8,549 bases of DNA, taken from Kiritimatiellia bacterium. Lineage in GTDB: Bacteria; Verrucomicrobiota; Kiritimatiellia; SLAD01. Positions 1 to 5,370 of this stretch are shown here, piece by piece. The translations under genes and the position numbers were made by a program. The notes beneath the pieces are model-generated. The model saw only the letters and a program-made list of their open reading frames with translations. It was not told the origin of the DNA and did no database searches. The stretch is taken from contig SKZA01000152.1 of the NCBI GenBank assembly GCA_007127595.1, positions 1 to 8,549 on the forward strand, in the 5' to 3' direction. Numbering within the stretch: position 1 is the stretch's first letter; every line of letters starts with the position of its first letter.

Positions 1-513
1 AAGCCGTTCGAATTGGGCGATCGCGTGCTGGTCGACGGCCATGACGGACCCGTTGAGCAAGTCGGTTTCCGTTCCACGCGAATTCGTACACTGGAAGGGC
101 ACTTGGTCACGATCCCAAATGGCGAATTGGCGAACCGAACCATTCAGAACATCGGGAAGCGCCCGAATATCCGCCGCATCATGAATATCACCATCACGTA
201 TGATACCCCGCCGGAAAAGGTGAAGCGCGCGGTTGATATCTTGAAGGAGATATTGGCGGATCACGAAGGCATGAATCCTGAGATGCCGCCGCGGGTGTAC
301 TTCAATGACTTCAACGATACGTCGCTCAACATCTTTGCGATTTACTGGTATCACCCGCCGGACTGGTGGGCGTTCTGCGCGTTCGGTGAATGGGTGAATC
401 ATGAACTATTGCGCCGCTACAATGAGGAAGGCATCGACTTCGCCTTCCCGACGCAGACCTTGCACCTGGCCGGCGATCCGAAGCGACCGCTGGAAGTGAT
501 CAGCAAGACGTGA
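1..513 (+). CDS. MscS-family mechanosensitive ion channel, C-terminal part (5' truncated by window)
   Basis: The open frame runs in from base 1 (KPFELGDRV...) to a TGA at 511-513, giving the last 170 residues. Seen: the MscS beta-domain signature, with a KPFELGDRV/VDGHDGPVEQVGFRSTRIRT segment followed by VTIPNGELANRTIQN, which matches the typical 'G.V..I..R.T.IRT.dg..v.IPN..l....i.N' pattern. An alpha/beta C-terminal cytoplasmic domain follows (about residues 57-155). The pore-lining and other transmembrane helices must lie upstream of the window. Family role: an inner-membrane channel that opens under membrane tension and releases solutes during osmotic downshock. An in-frame TTG at 13 is not the real start because the conserved domain continues upstream of it. 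The final codons AAG ACG TGA lie inside a repeat arm (505-525), so the SKT tail is repeat-derived or repeat-adjacent. The family call is firm; which paralog (short MscS or long MscK/YbdG-like) cannot be told. Confidence 0.9.
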   Translation, partial: KPFELGDRVLVDGHDGPVEQVGFRSTRIRTLEGHLVTIPNGELANRTIQNIGKRPNIRRIMNITITYDTPPEKVKRAVDILKEILADHEGMNPEMPPRVYFNDFNDTSLNIFAIYWYHPPDWWAFCAFGEWVNHELLRRYNEEGIDFAFPTQTLHLAGDPKRPLEVISKT

Positions 514-639
514 GAAGTAAGAAGTAAAACGTAAGAAGTAAAACGTAAGAAGTAGAACGTAAGAAGTAAGGCGTCGGAAGGTGGCGAGGGTGTACCGACT
601 TCCCTCTTCGATCTTACAACTTCTTACGTCTCACGTCTT
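505..639. repeat. Long imperfect inverted repeat between convergent genes; probable bidirectional hairpin/terminator
   Basis: The arms at 505-525 and 619-639 are reverse complements over 21 positions with one mismatch. Shared parts include AAGACGTGAG at one end and GTAAGAAGT at the other. A further 12-bp perfect inverted pair lies at 559-570/637-648, and an 11-bp pair at 557-567/619-629, so several alternative foldings are possible. The two outer arms contain the AAG ACG TGA that terminates the left gene (505-513, +) and the right gene (639-631, -). A role as a two-way transcription end or mRNA 3'-end protector is inferred from position and fold. There is no classic U-tract, so intrinsic termination is not assured. 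Confidence 0.7.
517..572 (+). repeat. Tandem array of a 14-bp unit, GTAAGAAGTAAAAC, four copies
   Basis: Copies start at 517, 531, 545 and 559. The first two are identical, the third has one change (A to G) and the fourth has two (AA to GG). The mirrored cluster at 619-648 carries related units on the opposite strand (GTAAGAAGTAAGAC, then a shortened GTGAGAC, then GTAAGAAGTT). The whole looks like a microsatellite-type dispersed repeat built from GTAAGAAGT and ACGTGAG words. I recall similar words between genes of some PVC-group bacteria, but that is memory, not a search. Confidence 0.85.
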
Positions 640-1044
640 ACTTCTTACTCCCGGCTCCGGATCCAACTGCAGGCGGATGCCCTTGATGCGTGTGCGTCCG
701 TATTCTTTCTGCAGGTTGTCCAGCATGGCTTTTTCACCGAAACGGCGCAGTTCGGCGAGCCAGACGGAGTTGGCAACGAACACGTAGAGAATGCCGTGTT
801 GCAGGCGTCCCGGCCGTGTGTGCCGGGCGACCTGTTCGCCCACCAAGTTCAGCCATTCGCGCTCCAATGTGCGTTCCCAATGAGGTTGTTCGAGACCGAT
901 CTTCTTCATCAGCGACGGCATAACCTGTTCACACGTAAATACGCGGTAAGGGGCGGGGGGACGCCGATCTTCCAGTTGGAAACGTTCGCGTTCCACTTGC
1001 CAGCGGGCCTTGTCTTTCTTGCTGATGGCGCGTCGGGAGGACAT
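631..1044 (-). CDS. dciA: DUF721/DciA-like protein (probable replicative helicase loader)
   Basis: 137 residues. Seen: a basic N-terminus (MSSRRAISKKDKARW), then a core at about residues 38-127 with the DUF721 pattern: W-x-x-hydrophobic-VGEQVARHTRPGRL (residues 64-81), then GILYVFVANSVWLAELRRF (84-102), then a basic C-terminal helix and strand. This is the classic 'W..vvG..ia.ht.p..l..g.L.v.v.ss.Wa.eL' layout. Family knowledge: DciA is the ancestral loader of the DnaB helicase in bacteria lacking DnaC/DnaI. Start: ATG at 1044. No good Shine-Dalgarno is visible before it, and the next gene upstream ends 50 nt away. The C-terminal tail GVRSKT and the stop lie in the repeat arm 631-648, suggesting the repeat invaded or replaced the gene's 3' end. 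Domain assignment is good; a helicase-loading function is inferred from the family. Confidence 0.75.
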   Translation of the reverse strand: MSSRRAISKKDKARWQVERERFQLEDRRPPAPYRVFTCEQVMPSLMKKIGLEQPHWERTLEREWLNLVGEQVARHTRPGRLQHGILYVFVANSVWLAELRRFGEKAMLDNLQKEYGRTRIKGIRLQLDPEPGVRSKT

Positions 1045-1094
1045 GGAATCAGACTAGCGCGCCGTCGGCGGAAAGAAAGAGAAAAGGAGCAGGC

Positions 1095-1310
1095 TTACCC
1101 GTCGTGTTGGAGGACCTGTCGGACGGTATAATTAATGGACGCACGATCCCATCCGATGTCGTGGCCGACTTTCTCGCTCTCGTACCATTTATGCACCTCC
1201 ACCTCGGATTTGAGCTGCTTGCAACGGCGGACAAGCAGAGTATTCTCGATCCATGCGTTGTCGCTGGATGAGGTCGAAGGGGTTAGAACGCGATAGAGGC
1301 GGAGTTTCAT
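1095..1310 (-). CDS. Small uncharacterised protein B, paralog of upstream small protein A (HKWYxSEKxGxDxGW motif)
   Basis: 71 residues from ATG at 1310 (MKLRLYRVLT...) to TAA. Seen: NAWIE at residues 18-22, a charged helix-like stretch, then HKWYESEKVGHDIGWDRAS at 40-58, and a short tail ending QHDG. No signal peptide or membrane segment is apparent. The start overlaps the stop of the upstream paralog as ATGA, which argues for this start over the longer in-frame ATG at 1415, and for translational coupling. The frame differs from that of the upstream gene. The core is almost identical to that of protein A at both protein and DNA level, while the C-terminal part (INYTVRQV versus MDWLIRHG) has diverged and lost its tryptophan. 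I do not recognise a named family and assign no function. Confidence 0.6.
   Translation of the reverse strand: MKLRLYRVLTPSTSSSDNAWIENTLLVRRCKQLKSEVEVHKWYESEKVGHDIGWDRASINYTVRQVLQHDG
1144..1194 (-). repeat. Direct repeat, copy 1 (core of small gene B)
   Basis: This 51-bp block matches 1371-1421 at 50 of 51 positions. It encodes HKWYESEKVGHDIGWDR. The single difference is synonymous (AAA here, AAG in the other copy). Similarity falls off quickly on both sides, which fits a local gene-conversion tract or a recent partial duplication. Confidence 0.9.
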
Positions 1311-1516
1311 TTCCCACGTTTGCTGCTTGAATGCTTCTTCCCGTGACGTATCAACCAATCCATGGAGGCGCGATCCCATCCGATGTCGTGGCCGACTTTC
1401 TCGCTCTCGTACCACTTATGCTTGAGGATCTCCTGTTTCATCTCATCCCACTCACGGAATAAGCTGCTTCGTTCGATCCAGGCATCGTTCTTGGACATCT
1501 GACGGTCGGACGCCAT
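1307..1516 (-). CDS. Small uncharacterised protein A (HKWYxSEKxGxDxGW motif)
   Basis: 69 residues from ATG at 1516 to TGA. Upstream is a Shine-Dalgarno-like AAGGTGGG about 5 nt before the ATG (minus strand, plus positions 1522-1529), supporting this start; an internal ATG at 1498 (MSKNDAW...) is the alternative. Seen: DAWIERSSLFREWDEMKQEI as a charged, probably helical segment, then HKWYESEKVGHDIGWDRAS at residues 33-51 followed by MDWLIRH and a lysine/serine-rich tail. The compact, highly conserved-looking motif followed by a W-I-x-H stretch gives the impression of a small conserved bacterial domain, but I cannot name it. It is followed with a 4-nt overlap by its paralog. The AT-rich stretch before it is the likely promoter of the pair. 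Confidence 0.65.
   Translation of the reverse strand: MASDRQMSKNDAWIERSSLFREWDEMKQEILKHKWYESEKVGHDIGWDRASMDWLIRHGKKHSSSKRGK
1371..1421 (-). repeat. Direct repeat, copy 2 (core of small gene A)
   Basis: Partner of 1144-1194, 227 bp away in the same orientation and in the corresponding reading frame of its own gene. See the other copy for the comparison. Confidence 0.9.
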
Positions 1517-1703
1517 ACTTTCCCACCTTAAAGAACCAACATAATTAACCAGTCATCGTATATTTGTCAATATTGTCTAATGAAAAAACGCTTGATCTGA
1601 TTTCCGGCGCCTGACGCGATTTTGGAACAATCCGCTGTTTCATTTCTCGATGTTCCATCACCGCGTTATTGCGGCGTGGCTGCATGCCCTGTCCCGGTCA
1701 GGG
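1517..1703. other. Intergenic region between rlmI and small gene A
   Basis: 187 bp without a gene. It contains the AT-rich promoter-like segment near 1540-1600 and a hairpin directly after the rlmI stop. I see nothing else in it. Confidence 0.6.
1542..1570 (-). promoter_or_regulatory. Candidate promoter of the small paralog pair
   Basis: On the minus strand a perfect TTGACA (plus 1565-1570) is followed after 17 nt by TAATTA (plus 1542-1547), a poor -10 match. An alternative GTTAAT lies 15 nt from the -35. The region around 1540-1600 is the only clearly AT-rich stretch in the window, and it sits just upstream of gene A. A perfect 8-bp palindrome, CAATATTG (1568-1575), overlaps the -35 and could be an operator half-site pair or chance. 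Confidence 0.4.
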
Positions 1704-1704
1704 C
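1686..1704 (-). terminator. Hairpin directly after rlmI stop; possible transcription end
   Basis: GCCCTG at 1686-1691 and CAGGGC at 1699-1704 form a 6-bp GC-rich stem with a 7-nt loop, touching the TAG of rlmI (1704-1706). No T-run follows on the minus strand, so a factor-independent terminator is doubtful. Position at the end of the five-gene run is the main argument. Confidence 0.35.
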
Positions 1705-2912
1705 TAGAGCACCCGGCAAAGCAAACCCTTCAGGTACTCGCTTTGCGGAAAGCCGATCCGGACGGGATGGTCGGGGGGCTGCGTGAAACGTCCGATCTGT
1801 TGAATCGGCCGGCCGGCATCCTGAGCGGCCCACGCGATCGCCGTGTCGAAATCCTGTCCGGACATCAGGCCGGAACAGGAGAAAGTAGCCAGCAAACCGC
1901 CCGGCGACAACAGCAGCATCGCCAGTCGGTTTATATCCTTATAGGCGCGCATCCCGCGCGCCTTGCTCTTTTCGTGTGATACAAAGCGCGGCGGATCGAG
2001 AATGATCAGGTCAAACGTCTTCCGCGCGTCGCGGAATGAGCGTAGAACAGACGGCACATCACCCGGGATGAAGTCCGCAGGGATATCCGGGGCATGTTTG
2101 CCCACATGATACCGTGCGAGGTCCAGGGCCGGTTGCGAAACGTCTACGCCGGTCACCATGGCCGCCCCGGCGACCGCCGCATGCGTCTCAAATGCGCCGG
2201 TATAGCAATAGGCGCTCAATACGCGTCGATCGCGACACCACTCCGCCACGGCCTTCCGATTATCGCGTTGATCCAGATAGAAGCCGGTCTTCTGACCGCC
2301 GGCGACATCCACAGTAAAGCGCAGCCCGTGTTCGATGATCTCCGTCTTTTCGGGCGGGCAGGTGGTTCGCTTCATCACTTCCTGCGCATCGATCCCCTCC
2401 CGATCCGCGTCCTCGGTTCGCACGATGACGCGATCCAAGCCCGTGCGGATGCGCAGATGCTCGATCAACGCGTCAATATAGGGAACCAATACGGCGGCGG
2501 AGACGCGGATGGAAAGCGTGTCGGCGTACCGGTCGACAATCAGGCCGGACAAGCCGTCCGCTTCGGAAAAGACCAGGCGATAGGCGTTGGTTTGCGAAAG
2601 CGATGCGGACCCCGCGCCGAATAAGCGGTCGCGAAAACGAACAGCCTCATCCAAGCGCCGACAGAAGAGTTCTTCGTTGATGAACTCCTTCTCGTCACGG
2701 GTATACAGGCGCGCGCACAAGGACGCGCTGGGGTGCACTAGGGCGCGGCCCAGCCAAACGCCGTCGTATGCCAGCACGTCGGCTTCCGTTCCAACGGCCA
2801 TGTTTGTGTCGAGTTGTTCCACCGCGCCTGAAAAGATCCAGGGATGGCCCTGCAGCACAATGCGTTCGCGCCCTTTCTTCAGGCGAATGGCGGGTGTGCC
2901 GGAAGTGGTCAT
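1704..2912 (-). CDS. rlmI: RlmI-type 23S rRNA (cytosine-5) methyltransferase
   Basis: 402 residues, the usual length for the RlmI/YccW family. Seen: an N-terminal PUA-like domain (about 6-75, with KKGRERIVLQGHPWIFSGAV), a central RlmI-type domain (about 80-195, including SEADGLSGLIVDRY at 116-129), and a Rossmann methyltransferase domain. The latter has KTGFYLDQRDNR at 208-219, the SAM motif VLSAYCYTGAF at 231-241, DPPRF at 306-310 and FSCSG at 344-348, with C346 as the expected catalytic cysteine. Family role: S-adenosylmethionine-dependent m5C formation in 23S rRNA (C1962 in E. coli), in the cytoplasm. It lies 13 nt after the outer-membrane-protein gene and appears to be the last gene of the run starting with asnS. 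No strong Shine-Dalgarno precedes the ATG, consistent with read-through translation or weak initiation. The target nucleotide in this organism is inferred. Confidence 0.9.
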   Translation of the reverse strand: MTTSGTPAIRLKKGRERIVLQGHPWIFSGAVEQLDTNMAVGTEADVLAYDGVWLGRALVHPSASLCARLYTRDEKEFINEELFCRRLDEAVRFRDRLFGAGSASLSQTNAYRLVFSEADGLSGLIVDRYADTLSIRVSAAVLVPYIDALIEHLRIRTGLDRVIVRTEDADREGIDAQEVMKRTTCPPEKTEIIEHGLRFTVDVAGGQKTGFYLDQRDNRKAVAEWCRDRRVLSAYCYTGAFETHAAVAGAAMVTGVDVSQPALDLARYHVGKHAPDIPADFIPGDVPSVLRSFRDARKTFDLIILDPPRFVSHEKSKARGMRAYKDINRLAMLLLSPGGLLATFSCSGLMSGQDFDTAIAWAAQDAGRPIQQIGRFTQPPDHPVRIGFPQSEYLKGLLCRVL

Positions 2913-2925
2913 GACGCAAAGTATA

Positions 2926-3876
2926 TCAAAAGGTCATACTGGCTGTGAAGGCTGCGGACAGACCGGGGTCGGTCTTGGAATCAAATACCGTTGTTTCGTT
3001 CTCGTCCCGAATGGTGATCTTACGCCATGGAATGAATCCGATTTCTGCTCCAAGCCGAACGCCCGGATTGGGACGGTACAATATAGCAAGCGTAGTGGCG
3101 ATGAGTCGGCTTCGAAAGATGCCGCTTGGCGCGGGGCCGTCGTCGCGCAGTCGCACGTACCGCGAATGATATTCACCGTTCAGCGCGAGGTCCCATCGTC
3201 CCGCTTCGTCCAATTGATAAAGAAGGTTCAGCCCGCGCGTGGTGCGTAGGCGCAGGCGTTCCGTCATATCCCAGTTTATCGACGCCATGGGAATGGCCAA
3301 CGGCTTATCGTCCAAACGCGATGCCGCAAGCATGCCCACGCCAACCTCTAGATTTTCGAGCCAAGACCGCTGGAAAAGAATCATCCCGGACTGCATCCGC
3401 GCATCGTCATGAGAGGCCCCGTGTTCGGCCGACCACCGTATGCCGCCCATGGCGAACAAAGACCAGTCCGGGTTGATCCGCCCCATATACACCGCGTGGA
3501 CCTGGGTTTCGCGTACGTCTTCAAGAATTCCCTCCAGTAGCTCATTCTGGCGGAATCGGTATGTGAGCCAGTCCCGGGAAAGAGTTACATTGACCAGCCC
3601 CCGATCACGCAAAGGAACGATGACCGTTCCACTGACATCATGATGCAGGACGGTAACGCGTCCCGGTTCGTCACGAAAATCTGCACGGAAGATTTGAGAT
3701 GGCGTATAGCCGAGCTGCAGGAAGAACGGCCGGGTTGGGGGCCCGCGGCGTTCGGAAGACGCATCCTCATCCTCCGCCGACACCGCCGTGCCCGATAGGA
3801 GCAGGCCGATGATGATCGCTGCTCCGCCCCGTCCCACGCATGAAGGAAACGATCCCTTATACTGCCCGCGCGCCAT
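2926..3876 (-). CDS. Exported probable outer-membrane beta-barrel protein of unknown function
   Basis: 316 residues from ATG at 3876. This start forms TAATG with the stop of the upstream methyltransferase gene and has GGAAG about 8 nt upstream. A longer in-frame ATG at 3909 would bury the signal sequence. Seen: a signal peptide with basic N-terminus, hydrophobic core GGAAIIIGLLLSG and probable cleavage after AVSA; an acidic, low-complexity linker (EDEDASSERRG); then many alternating, strand-like segments (for example VTVLHHDVSGTVIVPL, LVNVTLSRDWLTYRF, VRLGAEIGFIPWRKITI). It ends in AAFTASMTF, whose terminal phenylalanine fits the C-terminal signal used by the outer-membrane assembly machinery. 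This recalls DUF6268-like proteins, but I am not certain. A periplasmic beta-rich protein is the alternative. Function unknown. Confidence 0.8.
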   Translation of the reverse strand: MARGQYKGSFPSCVGRGGAAIIIGLLLSGTAVSAEDEDASSERRGPPTRPFFLQLGYTPSQIFRADFRDEPGRVTVLHHDVSGTVIVPLRDRGLVNVTLSRDWLTYRFRQNELLEGILEDVRETQVHAVYMGRINPDWSLFAMGGIRWSAEHGASHDDARMQSGMILFQRSWLENLEVGVGMLAASRLDDKPLAIPMASINWDMTERLRLRTTRGLNLLYQLDEAGRWDLALNGEYHSRYVRLRDDGPAPSGIFRSRLIATTLAILYRPNPGVRLGAEIGFIPWRKITIRDENETTVFDSKTDPGLSAAFTASMTF

Positions 3877-4886
3877 TATTGCGCTTCCAGTATCCAGTAC
3901 GGCGACCAAGGCGGTTGCGTGAGCATGACGTCTGCAAACCCGGCCTTCTTCAGCAATCTTTCAAGGGACTCGGCCGTGAACACGCGACCGCGCGGACTGG
4001 TCAGCATCATGTTAATGGAAAACAGATTCGAGAACAGGGGACCGGTTCGATCGGGATCCAGCATCATGTCCACAATCAGAAAGCGACCGCCTTCGTTAAG
4101 CGCCGCTTTGACCCGCTCGAAGAGCTGCGTGGCGAATGCTTCGTCTTCCTGATGAATCGCGCCGCACAGCAACGCCATGTCGAATCCGGTCGGCAACGCG
4201 TCCTTATGATAGTCGCCGGGTTGAAAATGGATGCGATCGGCCGCCGGACTTGCGGCGGTCAACTCGCGCGCCACGGCCTGAACGGCGGGCAACTCGAATT
4301 GCGTTACATGCAGCGATTCATGTTGTTCGGCGAGCATCCGACTGAATGTGCCGGGACCGGCGGCGATATCGAGCAGCGTACGTGCGTCTTTTGGGTCGAT
4401 GGCCGGCAGTACGGCGGGCGCCATGCCGAGCGCGCGGCTGTGCATGCCCACTGCGAAACGACGCGTACGCTCGGGGTCGGCGCCCAAATGCGCGCCGGGC
4501 GGAATAGCCGGCTCGCCTTTGCGCGCGGAATCAGCCAGCCGCCCCCATAAAGGATACAGATCCATATTGAAACGTAGCGCATCGAGGATGCAGGTCGGAC
4601 TGCGCCGGCTCACCAGGTCGTTCGCGCCCGGCGCGATCCCGTATTGGCCGTCGACCTTTACCAGCAGTTCCAGGGCGACCAGCGCGTCGAGCACTTCCGC
4701 AAGATGGCGCGGCGACGCGTTACATGATTTTGCAAGCGATGCAGCGGTCGCGGTTCCGTCGGACAAGGCATCGAAAATACCGAGGTCGACGCCCGCCGAG
4801 AGGACGGCGGATTTCCAGTAGCCGGTGGCCAGCTCCATCAGGCGGCCCATGTTCCATTTTTCTGTCTTGTTCATATCAAGGCCCAT
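3876..4886 (-). CDS. SAM-dependent O-methyltransferase, family 2 (hydroxyindole-/hydroxyneurosporene-type)
   Basis: 336 residues, standard for the family. Seen: an N-terminal dimerisation winged-helix domain (about 14-95, with VDLGIFDALSDGTATAASLA and SPRHLAEVLDALVALELL), then a Rossmann domain with SAM motif LLDIAAGPGTFSRMLA (171-186), FELP at 197-200, GDYHKDALP at 224-232, and GGRFLIVDMMLDPD at 266-279. H245 in AIHQEDE occupies the place of the catalytic histidine of the usual LHDW motif, but the following D-W is replaced. The family transfers methyl groups to hydroxyls of small aromatic or polyketide-like molecules; the substrate here is unknown. The start is chosen by a GGAGGG 7 nt upstream of ATG 4886. 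It overlaps the upstream gene by 11 nt; an ATG at 4874 is possible. No biosynthetic enzymes are nearby to suggest a substrate. Confidence 0.85.
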   Translation of the reverse strand: MGLDMNKTEKWNMGRLMELATGYWKSAVLSAGVDLGIFDALSDGTATAASLAKSCNASPRHLAEVLDALVALELLVKVDGQYGIAPGANDLVSRRSPTCILDALRFNMDLYPLWGRLADSARKGEPAIPPGAHLGADPERTRRFAVGMHSRALGMAPAVLPAIDPKDARTLLDIAAGPGTFSRMLAEQHESLHVTQFELPAVQAVARELTAASPAADRIHFQPGDYHKDALPTGFDMALLCGAIHQEDEAFATQLFERVKAALNEGGRFLIVDMMLDPDRTGPLFSNLFSINMMLTSPRGRVFTAESLERLLKKAGFADVMLTQPPWSPYWILEAQ

Positions 4887-5370
4887 CGCTATTCCCTCCG
4901 ATTGCCAAATCTACCGCCTCTTTTGCCGTGTGCGCCACAAGGATGCCCGGATCGAGTTGTCCGTCGCGAACGACTGACCACGAATGCAAACCGACCACCC
5001 GTACCTTCAAGCGCAACGCCGCGGCGATCTCTGAAAGTGTCCCGTACGCGCCATGCACGGCAATGACCGCGTGACAGGTGCGCACGAGCAGAAAATTGCG
5101 CATGGCCCCGAGGCCGGTGGGCAAGGGCAGGTCGATGTACTCGTTAGCGTCTTGATCCGAGTCCCCGGGGAGCATCCCGATGGTCAATCCGTTCTCCGCC
5201 TTCGCGCCGCGCGCGGCGGCTTCCATCATGCCGCCTAATCCGCCGCACAACAGCACGGCGCCGCGCCGGGCAAGTTCAGCGCCGACTTCAAAGCCGAGTT
5301 GCGCCTCCTCCGGCGAACATTGGTTGGGTCCGAGCACGCCGATGCGCGGTCTATCGCGGAATGTGGTCAT
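4876..5370 (-). CDS. TIGR00725/LOG-like Rossmann-fold protein
   Basis: 164 residues from ATG at 5370, with a strong GGGGAGG 8 nt upstream; the ATG overlaps the asnS stop as ATGA. The open frame extends further upstream to 5514, but that part lies within asnS and carries no family sequence. Seen: RIGVLGPNQCS at the N-terminus (nucleotide-binding-like strand and loop), GGLGGMMEAAARGAK (43-57), IGMLPGD (64-70), an R-N pair at 91-92, and GAYGTLSEIAAAL (107-119), the counterpart of the PGGxGTxxE motif of LOG/'lysine decarboxylase-like' proteins. This architecture and length fit the TIGR00725 family. Relatives include cytokinin-activating nucleotide phosphoribohydrolases and molybdenum-cofactor-carrier-like proteins, so a nucleotide ligand is likely, but its activity is not known. 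The variant GAYGT instead of PGGxGT argues against assuming LOG catalysis. Confidence 0.85.
   Translation of the reverse strand: MTTFRDRPRIGVLGPNQCSPEEAQLGFEVGAELARRGAVLLCGGLGGMMEAAARGAKAENGLTIGMLPGDSDQDANEYIDLPLPTGLGAMRNFLLVRTCHAVIAVHGAYGTLSEIAAALRLKVRVVGLHSWSVVRDGQLDPGILVAHTAKEAVDLAIGGNSDGP
4894..4899 (-). promoter_or_regulatory. Shine-Dalgarno of the O-methyltransferase gene
   Basis: GGAGGG on the minus strand, 7 nt before ATG 4886, lies inside the coding end of the upstream gene. It favours the 4886 start over ATG 4874, which has no comparable site. Confidence 0.7.

Noticed and set aside
505..650. CRISPR array
   Set aside because: The repeats are 14 bp, directly adjoining, without spacers, and occur on both strands; no cas genes are present.
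1311..1415. Longer version of small protein B starting at ATG 1415
   Set aside because: It would overlap most of the paralog in another frame; the ATGA junction at 1310 gives a better start.
2094..2624. Plus-strand open frame opposite rlmI
   Set aside because: Antisense to a gene with all RlmI motifs; no domain of its own.
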